Below the pieces are notes generated by a model. It was not told the origin of the DNA, did not search any database, and saw nothing but the letters and a program-made list of their open reading frames with translations. 64,000 nucleotides of DNA from Clostridia bacterium (GTDB lineage Bacteria > Bacillota > Clostridia > Oscillospirales > Acutalibacteraceae), in contig JAFQRY010000024.1 in assembly GCA_017409845.1 (NCBI GenBank), positions 37,516 to 101,515 on the forward strand, given 5' to 3'. The translations under genes and the position numbers were made by a program. Of this stretch, positions 57,586 to 64,000 are shown one piece after another. Each line of letters starts with the position of its first letter. Position 1 is the first letter of the stretch.

Positions 57586-58962
57586 ATGAGAGTATCCGAT
57601 GCGATAATCTGTATTCTGTTTACTGCTTTTGCTGCAAGCTACGGCTGGGGAATGAGAGGCTCGCTCATCGGCGGTGAAAAAGGTGCGATGCTTCCCGGTG
57701 CCTTGATCGGATTGATTCTGGGTAAGTTCAGCGGATACGGTATGGCTGTTACTGCAGCGGCGGCAGGTCTTATGGGTATGACATTCGGCGGCACCGAAAC
57801 CTACGGCGAAACAATCGGTTTTGTGCTCCACAGGAGGAGAGAGGATTATAATCCCGTCAAAGGATATATCGGGCTTGCCTTCAAGGGTGCATTGTGGTTT
57901 TCTGTCTGCGGAGCTTTTCTCGGCATTTCGCATTCTTATGCTGTATATCATTATTCCGAAATATTCGATTTCTGTCTGCTTATTCCCGTGATGCAGATTG
58001 TCGGTCAGCTTATTTTTAACAGACCCTATAAGCCCGAAAAGAATAAATTTCCGAAAATATATTTTTCAAAGACACGCCGTGAAGAATGGGGCGGTAACCT
58101 GCTTATGCTTGTTGCTCTTGTGATTTTTGCAATATGTCACGGTGATTATTTTACTCTTATTCTTATTGCGGGCGGCTTTACTTTCGGTGCAATCGGTTGG
58201 CTTGTTGCCATGAGAGCATATGTTGCCGCCGTATTTCCGCTTAAAAACGGCAAATACCTTTTTGGCAGGCTTTATCACAAAGGGCTTATTGATGGCTGGA
58301 AGCTTATGGAATTCATCCTCGGTGCTTTCGGCGGCTTCGGACTTTCTCTTGCATACTGTCTCGGTTACAGTTATGTTGAGATATATCAGGACAGAGCTTC
58401 GCTCGACGGACCCAAATTTATTGATGATGAATATCTTATGGACTGGATTCCCGTAATCCTTGTCGCTTGCGTTATCGGCATTGTTGCGGTAAATCTCATT
58501 TCATTTATATGTGATAAAAAGGGCAAAGAGGTCAATTCATATGTTCTTGATCATATCGAAAGACCTTTATATAATGTAATACCGATGATGTTTGTGCTTG
58601 CAGGTGCAGCAGAGGAATTTGTAACGGTCTTTATGCTTGTTTTTGTTGTTGTCAACAAGCTGATTTTCGACCGCTTTAAAAAAGTGAATCTTATATCAAT
58701 TCTTATCGGAGCAGGAGTATGTGTTGCAACTTTTATGTTTTTTGCCGGAGGTATCGGAGGTGTCAGACCGATTGATGTTGTTCTTGTCAGCACAATTCCT
58801 TATCTTGCGGGAGAAATAATATGGATTCTTTCAAAGCAGGGAAGGCATGGAAAACCCCTTAAGGATGTCTTGACAAAAACATCGTTTGCAACCGTTTTTC
58901 CGACTTTTGTGATAATGAGTGCTTTGATTATTTTTTCTTTTTATAAAATTTTTGGAATTTGA
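57586..58962 (+). CDS. polytopic membrane protein of unknown family
   Basis: 458 residues from ATG 57586 (GAAAGGCGGT before it). About ten to eleven membrane helices. It begins with a distinctive small-residue motif, AASYGWGMRGSLIGGEKGAM, followed by LPGALIGLILGKFSGYG and GMTFGGTETYGETIG. Other recognisable parts are FGAIGWLVAMRAYVAAVFPL and YNVIPMMFVLAGAAEEF. The motif reminds me of proteins of other gut phyla that start GWGIRG; I cannot assign a transport or enzyme role. Divergent from galT, upstream of the TrpR-like gene. Confidence 0.7.
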   Translation: MRVSDAIICILFTAFAASYGWGMRGSLIGGEKGAMLPGALIGLILGKFSGYGMAVTAAAAGLMGMTFGGTETYGETIGFVLHRRREDYNPVKGYIGLAFKGALWFSVCGAFLGISHSYAVYHYSEIFDFCLLIPVMQIVGQLIFNRPYKPEKNKFPKIYFSKTRREEWGGNLLMLVALVIFAICHGDYFTLILIAGGFTFGAIGWLVAMRAYVAAVFPLKNGKYLFGRLYHKGLIDGWKLMEFILGAFGGFGLSLAYCLGYSYVEIYQDRASLDGPKFIDDEYLMDWIPVILVACVIGIVAVNLISFICDKKGKEVNSYVLDHIERPLYNVIPMMFVLAGAAEEFVTVFMLVFVVVNKLIFDRFKKVNLISILIGAGVCVATFMFFAGGIGGVRPIDVVLVSTIPYLAGEIIWILSKQGRHGKPLKDVLTKTSFATVFPTFVIMSALIIFSFYKIFGI

Positions 58963-58964
58963 TA

Positions 58965-58993
58965 TTTACTTTCTGCGTTTCATGTGTTAAAAT
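58965..58993 (+). promoter_or_regulatory. promoter of the TrpR-like gene group
   Basis: TTTACT (58965-58970), 17 bases, TAAAAT (58988-58993), then GAAAGGAATG before the ATG at 59031. Confidence 0.6.
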
Positions 58994-59030
58994 ATTAAAG
59001 CATGAAAGTAAATCCGAAAGGAATGTTTTA

Positions 59031-59318
59031 ATGGACAGCAAAATTAAAGATAAGAATGTTGATTTTCTTTTTGAAGCAATTCTGAATCTTCAGAGCCTTG
59101 AAGAATGCTATGATTTTTTTGAGGACCTTTGCACCGTTACCGAAATCAAGTCCATTTCTCAGAGAATTGTTGTTGCAAAAATGCTCAGAGATAAAAAAGT
59201 TTACAGCGATATTGTTGCCGAAACAGGTGCAAGCACCGCAACAATCAGCCGTGTAAACCGTTCGCTCCAGTATGGCTGCAACGGCTACGAAGAGATTTTC
59301 AAGAGGATGGAAAAATAA
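59031..59318 (+). CDS. YerC/YecD family TrpR-related protein
   Basis: 95 residues from ATG 59031. Helical Trp-repressor fold: LFEAILNLQSLEECYDFFED, LCTVTEIKSISQRIVVAKML and the HTH VAETGASTATISRVNRSL. It is the Firmicute YerC family, a DNA-binding protein of uncertain target. Its stop overlaps the next ATG, coupling it to the methyltransferase. Confidence 0.92.
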   Translation: MDSKIKDKNVDFLFEAILNLQSLEECYDFFEDLCTVTEIKSISQRIVVAKMLRDKKVYSDIVAETGASTATISRVNRSLQYGCNGYEEIFKRMEK

Positions 59319-60058
59319 TGTCATACGATGATTTTTCCCGTTTTTATGACAGACTGACCGACAATGTTGAGTATGAGAAGCGTGCAGATTATTTTTGCAG
59401 GCTTCTTTCAATGTGCGGCATAAACGAAGGAATTCTTCTTGATCTCGGCTGCGGAACGGGCAGCATGTCTCTTATAATGGCGGAAAAAGGATTTGATGTT
59501 ATCGGTGTTGACAGCAGTATAGGTATGCTCAATGCCGCTCAGCAGAAGATGTTTGATAGCGGGAGGCACATGCTTCTGCTCAATCAGAAAATGCAGGAAA
59601 TTGACCTCTACGGTACGGTTGACTGTGCAATCTGCGTGCTTGACGGCATCAATCATCTGCCTTGCGAAGCGGATGTTAAGGCTGCCTTTGCAAAGGTGTC
59701 GCTTTTTATGAATCAGGGCGGTGCTTTTGCGTTTGATGTCAACACAATATATAAGCATAAAAATATCCTTGCGGATAATGCATTTATATATGATAACGAT
59801 GATTTTTTCTGTGCATGGCAAAACAGCTTTAATCCCGAAGATAACAGCGTGGATATTGCCCTTGATTTTTTTGAGGAAGAAGACGGCGTATATTATCGCT
59901 GCGGTGAAAGCTTTACGGAAAAGGCATATGAGCTTTCCGATATATCGGAATGGCTTGAAGAAGCAGGATTTGAGGTCGTCGGGATTTTTGACGATATGAC
60001 AACCGACGAAGTCAGGCCCGACAGCGAAAGGGCAGTATTTTTAGCAAAGAAGAAGTGA
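59318..60058 (+). CDS. class I SAM-dependent methyltransferase
   Basis: 246 residues. SAM motif I LLDLGCGTGSMSLIMAEKG, acidic loop VIGVDSSIGMLNAA, motif II VDCAICVLDGINHL, and a C-terminal EWLEEAGFEVVGI typical of this family. Substrate unknown. It lies in the operon YerC - methyltransferase - HslO - IolB with short gaps. Confidence 0.9.
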   Translation: MSYDDFSRFYDRLTDNVEYEKRADYFCRLLSMCGINEGILLDLGCGTGSMSLIMAEKGFDVIGVDSSIGMLNAAQQKMFDSGRHMLLLNQKMQEIDLYGTVDCAICVLDGINHLPCEADVKAAFAKVSLFMNQGGAFAFDVNTIYKHKNILADNAFIYDNDDFFCAWQNSFNPEDNSVDIALDFFEEEDGVYYRCGESFTEKAYELSDISEWLEEAGFEVVGIFDDMTTDEVRPDSERAVFLAKKK

Positions 60059-60064
60059 TAAACT

Positions 60065-60937
60065 ATGAGTGAACTTGTAAGAATGATATCGCGTGACGGT
60101 ACTCTGACCGTTATTGCGGCAGAAACAACAGATATAGTAAAAAAGATGAAAAGAATTCATCATACCTCTCCCGTGGCAACGGTTGTTCTCGGCAGACTGA
60201 TTACCGCTGCATCAATGATGGGTGCGGTTCTCAAGGGGCAGGATGACAGCATAACTCTCCGCATCAACGGCGGAGGAGAGGCAGGCTCTCTTATTGCGGT
60301 TTCTGACAGTCAGGGAAACGCAAGAGGCTATGTTTCAAATCCTTTTGTTGAAGATATTATTAATGATAAAGGCAGACTCGATGTTGCCGCTGCGGTAGGC
60401 ACCGACGGTACTCTTACCGTTATGAAAGACCTCGGTATGAAGGAGCCCTATATCGGTCAGGTGCCTCTTGTTTCGGGTGAAATTGCAGAGGATATAACAA
60501 GCTATTTTGCAATCAGCGAGCAGCTTCCGAGCGTTTGTGCTCTCGGCGTGGGACTCAAGCCGACCAAGGCTGTCAATGTTGCGGGCGGATTTATAATCCA
60601 GCTGCTTCCCACCGCTATGGATGACACAATCGACAAGGTTGAGGAATGTCTCAAGGGGCTTGAATCCATAACAAAAATGCTCAGCGACGGCATGACTCCC
60701 GAAGAAATCTGCCGTCATGTGCTCAGAGGCTTTGAGCTTGAAGTGCTTGACAGCTCCGTTCCCGAATACAAATGCAACTGCTCGAAAGAAAGAACGGAAA
60801 AAGCTCTTCTTACTCTCGGCAGGGATGAGCTTCTTGATATGGCAAACGATCCGCAGACAGAGGTTGCCTGCCATTTCTGCGACAAAAAATACGTTTTCAC
60901 TCCCGATGAAATCAGAGCAATGGCAGACAAGGCATAA
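60065..60937 (+). CDS. hslO: redox-regulated chaperone Hsp33
   Basis: 290 residues: N-terminal core SELVRMISRDGTLTVIAAET, GEAGSLIAVSDSQGNARGYV, and the C-terminal zinc switch CNC (about 239-241) and CHFC (about 272-275). Under oxidation the cysteines release zinc and the holdase becomes active. Third gene of the operon. Confidence 0.96.
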   Translation: MSELVRMISRDGTLTVIAAETTDIVKKMKRIHHTSPVATVVLGRLITAASMMGAVLKGQDDSITLRINGGGEAGSLIAVSDSQGNARGYVSNPFVEDIINDKGRLDVAAAVGTDGTLTVMKDLGMKEPYIGQVPLVSGEIAEDITSYFAISEQLPSVCALGVGLKPTKAVNVAGGFIIQLLPTAMDDTIDKVEECLKGLESITKMLSDGMTPEEICRHVLRGFELEVLDSSVPEYKCNCSKERTEKALLTLGRDELLDMANDPQTEVACHFCDKKYVFTPDEIRAMADKA

Positions 60938-60948
60938 GGAGAATTGTT

Positions 60949-61734
60949 ATGGGAAAATTATTCGGCTACCCTCAGTTTGATGCAAACGGAGAAGAAATTC
61001 TCTGCACATATGATAATGATTACAGCGAAATGATGATGGATGTCCGCGTTTACCGCATGAAAGCGGGCGACATGCGTGAATTCTGCCGAAGCGGTGAAGA
61101 AACTGCAGTTCTGCTTCTTTCGGGTAATGTTAATTTTGAATGGAACGGAAAAACAGAAACGGTCAGCCGTGAAAGCGTTTTCACCGAAGGTCCTTATGCA
61201 CTCCATGTGTGCACGGGCTGCAACATAACCGTAAAGGCAAATGAAGATTCTGAAATCCTTGTTCAGTGCACAAAGAATGACGGCTCGTTTGATGCAAAGC
61301 TCTATGTTCCCGAAGATGCACCGTGGGGATATTCCTGCGTAGGCAAGTTCGGCAATGTTGCAAAGCGTCGTGTAAATACAATTATAGATAAGGATATCGC
61401 TCCGTGGTCAAATATGGTTCTCGGAGAGGTTCTCAATGACAGAGGAAACTGGTCAGGCTATCTGCCTCACAGACATCCTCAGCCCGAATGCTATTATTTT
61501 AAATTTGACAGACCCGAAGGTTTCGGTGCAAGCTTTGTCGGCGACGAGGTTTTCAAAAGTGTTGACAACAGCTTTTCCGCTATTCCCGGCGGTGCACTTC
61601 ATCCTCAGTCGGTTGCACCCGGATTTCAGATGTATACATGCTGGATGATTCGTCACCTTGACGGAGACCCCTGGCTTCAGTCAACAAGAAACGAAGACGA
61701 AAAATATATCTGGCTCCATGACGCGGAGTTTTAA
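60949..61734 (+). CDS. iolB: 5-deoxy-glucuronate isomerase IolB
   Basis: 261 residues, bicupin: NWSGYLPHRHPQPECYYFKF (metal His/Glu), FGASFVGDEVFKSVDNSFSA, GGALHPQSVAPGFQMYTCWM. IolB converts 5-deoxy-glucuronate in myo-inositol breakdown. No other iol gene is seen in the window, so either it is split from the rest of the pathway or it acts on a related uronate. AAGGAGAATT lies before the ATG. No terminator follows; the sequence changes character right after it. Confidence 0.92.
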   Translation: MGKLFGYPQFDANGEEILCTYDNDYSEMMMDVRVYRMKAGDMREFCRSGEETAVLLLSGNVNFEWNGKTETVSRESVFTEGPYALHVCTGCNITVKANEDSEILVQCTKNDGSFDAKLYVPEDAPWGYSCVGKFGNVAKRRVNTIIDKDIAPWSNMVLGEVLNDRGNWSGYLPHRHPQPECYYFKFDRPEGFGASFVGDEVFKSVDNSFSAIPGGALHPQSVAPGFQMYTCWMIRHLDGDPWLQSTRNEDEKYIWLHDAEF

Positions 61735-61748
61735 AATTCTCTTGTGTT

Positions 61749-61886
61749 ATGTTGCCGATCTTTTCCGAGTGCGAAATTCATATTCACGAATATGACGGTA
61801 CAAAGCGTTCTCCTATTGCTCGTAAACCATCCAAGAAAGAACGCAGGTTATTAATGATTGCGAGATACGGAAAGAGGCGAAAATAG
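61749..61886 (+). pseudogene. short gene fragment upstream of a possible immunity gene
   Basis: 45 codons from ATG 61749, no ribosome site; the frame is open upstream into iolB. The peptide (LPIFSECEIHIHEYDGTKRS, then KKERRLLMIARYGKRRK) looks like the basic C-terminus of a larger protein. Its TAG overlaps the GTG of the next gene, typical of a 3' end coupled to a partner such as an immunity gene. I interpret it as the relic of a toxin-like gene; not proven. Confidence 0.4.
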
Positions 61887-62179
61887 TGGGATATCCCGGA
61901 TTTGAAAATTATTTTTTTGAGCAAGAGCTTGACGACCTGGACGAAACGCTATGCGGAGGGGGCTGGGATATAATCGTTGACGGATACCGTTATTACTTTG
62001 ATTTTAACGGTGTGCTTTATTTCGGTCAAATGACCGGAATGGACGTAGATAAGGAGTTCAAAAAACAATACAGTGTTTATTACGATACCCTTGAAGAGCT
62101 TATTGAAGGATATGTTTTTGCAAACGGGCTAACCTTCAAAGAACTCTGGGAGCAGAGAACAAGAAAGAAAACAGAATAA
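61886..62179 (+). CDS. small acidic protein, possible immunity protein
   Basis: 97 residues with a GTG start (GAAAGAGGCG about ten bases before). Acidic and aromatic: MGYPGFENYFFEQELDDLDE, WDIIVDGYRYYFDFNGVLYF, EELIEGYVFANGLTFKELWE. Such sequences are common in antitoxin/immunity families of polymorphic toxin loci, but no exact family is recognised. It starts inside the stop of the fragment at 61749 and is followed by a terminator. Confidence 0.6.
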   Translation: MGYPGFENYFFEQELDDLDETLCGGGWDIIVDGYRYYFDFNGVLYFGQMTGMDVDKEFKKQYSVYYDTLEELIEGYVFANGLTFKELWEQRTRKKTE

Positions 62180-62184
62180 TTTTC

Positions 62185-62211
62185 AGCAGTCCTTCGGGAC
62201 TGCTTTTTCTT
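62185..62211 (+). terminator. terminator
   Basis: AGCAGTCC-TTCG-GGACTGCT followed by TTTTCTTTTC; textbook UUCG-loop hairpin. Confidence 0.88.
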
Positions 62212-62428
62212 TTCTGAAGGTCTTTTGAACAGAAGGTTTTTGCTTTATATTTTATTACTTAAATAATATTGTTTATCTGTCGGGCTTCCTCTGATGAGGA
62301 AGCTGTCTGTAAGACTGAAGGAGAGATAAAATTATTTCCGCAAACACGCAAAAACGGAATGCAAATAATATCGTCGGGCGATGATGTGGGTGTCCGTGAA
62401 TGCAACCGTAAAATAAGGCTGCTGATAG
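62212..62428. other. intergenic stretch with decayed sequence
   Basis: Contains one hairpin GCTTCCTC-TGAT-GAGGAAGC (62284-62303) and a 55-codon open frame without start or ribosome site that ends at a TAA near 62432. No gene is supported; it is probably debris of the rearranged island. Confidence 0.5.
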
Positions 62429-63178
62429 TATAACGAGGTCACTCAGAAGGCAGGACTTGACCCGGATTATGACCGCATGAGTGTGGTTAAAGGAGAAACA
62501 ATCAAAAATGTTTATACTGATTTAATGGCAGCAGCAAAAACAGATGGGAGCAATACAACGCCTATCATTCACAGCACAAAAGAACAGGCAGAACTAATAA
62601 AATATGCTCAAAGCAAAGGTCTTGAAGTATATAACATTCAAAAATTCGACGGCGATTCCGAGCTCTTGAAAGAGCAAATCGACATTATAGCAGATATGAG
62701 GTCAGAATATAATTTAACGAGCAAGTTAACAATTACTTTCGATTCAATGCCTGACGATGATTTTGCATCTACAAACGGAAAGCGGATTAATTTTAATACG
62801 AAGTGTTTACGAAACCGCGAGATAACGAACAAGATTCTCTCTGCAGATAACACTTTGGCGGCTAATGACATTTCCGGTATAGCCACTCACGAAGTCGGAC
62901 ATCTGATTTCAAAAAAATATGGTGAAAAAGGACTTGAAATTGCATCAAAAGCATATTATAATGTGTATGGAGAGCAAATATCTTCAAATGGTATGCTTTC
63001 TGTTTTGGAAAAAGAGTTATCCATATATGCTTCTGAGAATTCAACAGACAAGGAAGGCATACGGTTTAACACAAAACACTACAAAGAAGTCATTCCTGAA
63101 GCATTGAGCAAAAACAAAACAAACCCAAATGCATTTACTCGTGAATTTGTAAAAATTTTAAAGGAGGTAGTGATGTGA
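62429..63178 (+). pseudogene. zincin-like (HEVGH) toxin C-terminal fragment
   Basis: The frame is open from codon 62429 (after TAG 62426) although the first ATG is at 62477 and lacks a ribosome site, so the N-terminus has been lost. From ATG 62477 there are 233 residues: a helical/alpha-beta part (KTDGSNTTPIIHSTKEQAEL) and a zinc-metalloprotease motif ISGIATHEVGHLISKKYG (H138, E139, H142). This layout matches C-terminal toxin domains attached to phage head-morphogenesis (MuF-type) or polymorphic toxin proteins. An AAAGGAGG in its 3' end serves the next gene. Confidence 0.6.
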
Positions 63179-63342
63179 GAAAACTTGATTATTTTTGGCG
63201 CACAAACGAAAACTGGTATCATCTTAACAGTAACGGCGTTTTTGTCTTAAATGATGATGCTCCCGAAGAAGCACAAAAAAGCTATGAACACTACCTTGAA
63301 CAGAAAGGTACTACACGCGAAAAACATGAAAGAACCTTTTAA
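63175..63342 (+). CDS. 55-residue protein coupled to the metalloprotease fragment
   Basis: GTG at 63175 inside the ATGTGA end of the preceding frame, with AAAGGAGGTAGTGAT before it, an excellent site. Peptide: MRKLDYFWRTNENWYHLNSN, GVFVLNDDAPEEAQKSYEHY. The tight coupling suggests an immunity or accessory partner of the zincin-like protein. No family recognised. Confidence 0.65.
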   Translation: MRKLDYFWRTNENWYHLNSNGVFVLNDDAPEEAQKSYEHYLEQKGTTREKHERTF

Positions 63343-63370
63343 ACCGCTTTCGATTGTGAAGGCGGTTTTC
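63342..63370 (+). terminator. terminator after the 55-residue gene
   Basis: AACCGCTTTC / GAAGGCGGTT hairpin (one G-T pair), then TTTC. Confidence 0.7.
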
Positions 63371-63392
63371 TCATACCCACAATTCAATAACT

Positions 63393-63433
63393 AAAGCCGA
63401 TTTTGACGTTATTCGTTGAGGTCGGCTTTTTTT
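63393..63433 (+). terminator. second terminator-like hairpin
   Basis: AAAGCCGA...TCGGCTTT with a long loop, followed by TTTTT. Confidence 0.65.
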
Positions 63434-63525
63434 ATATCCAAAATTGGGCGGAATCCCGAAAAACTATCAAGCCGGAGCAGAAAGGGACTGCGACAACAAA
63501 CTGAAAGGCGAAGAAAGGAAACACC

Positions 63526-63594
63526 ATGACAAGAGACCGGGTCAGAAACATCATCAGCGGAATCACAGACGAGGCAAGCAAACGAATTCCGTAG
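63526..63594 (+). pseudogene. fragment resembling a phage scaffold-protein N-terminus
   Basis: 22 codons, MTRDRVRNIISGITDEASKRIP and stop, with GAAAGGAAACACC before the ATG. The MTR-(D/E)-(3 residues)-I-x-G-ITDE pattern recalls the start of phage minor structural protein GP20/scaffold genes, which in phages follow the head-morphogenesis gene. That order is conserved here after the toxin-like fragment, suggesting a prophage relic. Very short, so tentative. Confidence 0.35.
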
Positions 63595-63674
63595 GGAATA
63601 AAAGCATGGAAAACAGCCTGAATTATATCAAAAAAACATTAAAAAATTTTTTTGAAATTTTTTTAAAAAAAGGG

Positions 63675-63704
63675 TTGACAAAAGCGAAAAAGTAGTGTAT
63701 TATA
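63675..63704 (+). promoter_or_regulatory. promoter of the tRNA cluster
   Basis: TTGACA (63675-63680), 18 bases, TATTAT (63699-63704), about 33 bases before tRNA-Val. Perfect -35 as expected for stable RNA. Confidence 0.75.
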
Positions 63705-63737
63705 ACGTACGTTGCTTGACGAAAGCAACGCCAACGT

Positions 63738-63813
63738 GGGAGCATAGCTCAGCTGGGAGAGCATCTGCCTTACAAGCAGAGGGTCACAGGTTCGAGCCCT
63801 GTTGTTCCCACCA
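63738..63813 (+). tRNA. tRNA-Val (anticodon TAC)
   Basis: 76 bases including encoded CCA. Acceptor GGGAGCA/TGTTCCC, D arm GCTC...GAGC, anticodon loop CTTACAA, T arm ACAGG-TTCGAGC-CCTGT. Confidence 0.97.
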
Positions 63814-63816
63814 TTT

Positions 63817-63893
63817 GGCCCGGTAGTTCAGCTGGTTAGAACGCTAGCCTGTCACGCTAGAGGTCGACGGTTCGAGCCCGTTCCGGGTCGCCA
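63817..63893 (+). tRNA. tRNA-Asp (anticodon GTC)
   Basis: 77 bases with encoded CCA. Acceptor GGCCCGG/CCGGGTC, anticodon loop CTGTCAC, T arm GACGG-TTCGAGC-CCGTT. It lies 3 bases after tRNA-Val. Confidence 0.97.
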
Positions 63894-63898
63894 TTGAG

Positions 63899-63928
63899 TG
63901 ACCTGTAATTTTTATTACAGGTCATTTC
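63899..63928 (+). terminator. hairpin between tRNA-Asp and tRNA-Phe
   Basis: TGACCTGTAAT-TTTT-ATTACAGGTCA, 11 perfect pairs followed by TTTCT. A terminator or processing hairpin within the tRNA cluster. Confidence 0.7.
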
Positions 63929-63931
63929 TAT

Positions 63932-64000
63932 GCCTCTGTAGCTCAGTTGGTAGAGCAGTGGACTGAAAATCCAAGTGTAGCTGGTTCGATTCACGCCGGA
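63932..64000 (+). tRNA. tRNA-Phe (anticodon GAA), partial and slightly unusual
   Basis: Starts GCCTCTGTAGCTCAG, anticodon loop CTGAAAA gives GAA; cut by the window edge before the acceptor end. The visible 3' CGGA pairs with TCTG of the acceptor. The T stem GCTGG/CACGC has two adjacent mismatches and the anticodon stem one, more than expected. Confidence 0.8.

Noticed and set aside
60335-60874. 179-codon minus-strand frame
   Set aside because: Antisense to hslO; no ribosome site or recognisable motif.
63444-63695. 83-codon plus-strand frame
   Set aside because: TTG-like start without a ribosome site, basic low-complexity peptide running into the tRNA promoter; the alternative frame at 63526 has a better start signal.

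Overview
The window looks like the chromosome of an anaerobic, spore-forming gut Firmicute of the class Clostridia, most likely an Oscillospiraceae/Ruminococcaceae relative. Reasons: strong AGGAGG-type ribosome sites, a T-box leader on pheST, sporulation genes of the YunB and YlmC/YmxH types, IreB, an AcnX pair, type-2 GalT, ECF-transporter S components, many small Thr/Glu-rich secreted proteins and moderate GC with TTGACA/TATAAT promoters. No rRNA, CRISPR array, insertion sequence or replication origin was seen.

Left part (1-8.6 kb). A minus-strand operon holds a LeuA-like protein whose metal-binding histidines are replaced, overlapping by ATGA with a protein that fuses a sugar-isomerase-type TIM barrel to an acyl-CoA-synthetase-type adenylating domain (it runs off the left edge). 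Divergently lie an XRE regulator with a paired palindromic operator at its own promoter, and a cell-surface operon (secreted cysteine-peptidase-like protein, one-TM protein, O-antigen-ligase-like membrane protein, Pro/Thr-rich secreted peptide). Then come three tandem 25-27-residue hydrophobic micro-genes that are copies of one another.

Middle (8.6-37 kb). Stomatin/NfeD pair, GH2 beta-galactosidase, ECF S component with a DUF436 protein, secreted LCAT-like lipase, metallo-beta-lactamase-fold hydrolase, a PP2C phosphatase with a membrane anchor and Thr-rich outer tail, a DHDPS-family lyase, a MATE exporter, AcnX large and small subunits, DUF421/DUF4363, a sugar operon (ROK kinase, SIS isomerase, GH2 hydrolase), YunB, YchF, EamA transporter, class B PBP, lysophospholipase-like hydrolase, BioY and a BadF-type kinase.

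Right part (37-61.7 kb). Mostly housekeeping genes: recG with a short FakA-like gene, a peptide-binding lipoprotein with tcdA, ireB, T-box-controlled pheST, ligA overlapping a GcvH-like protein that lacks the lipoyl lysine, DAHP synthase, GDPD, glutamine synthetase, GH16, a 44-residue gene with its own promoter and terminator, YlmC/YmxH, a Glu/Ala/Thr-rich lipoprotein, galT, an unfamiliar polytopic membrane protein, a TrpR-like regulator, a methyltransferase, hslO and a lone iolB.

Right end (61.7-64 kb). A small decayed accessory island: gene 3' fragments, a zincin-type (HEVGH) toxin-like C-terminus with a tightly coupled 55-residue partner gene, and a fragment that resembles the N-terminus of a phage scaffold protein. 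It ends at a tRNA cluster (Val, Asp, Phe), the usual place for such insertions.

Functional threads: glycan use (two GH2, GH16, ROK, SIS, GalT, BadF, IolB), the cell envelope (O-antigen-ligase-like protein, PBP, PP2C, IreB), and three degenerate or recombined enzymes (LeuA-like, GcvH-like, short FakA) that appear to have been repurposed. All assignments are by reading motifs; no database search was run.
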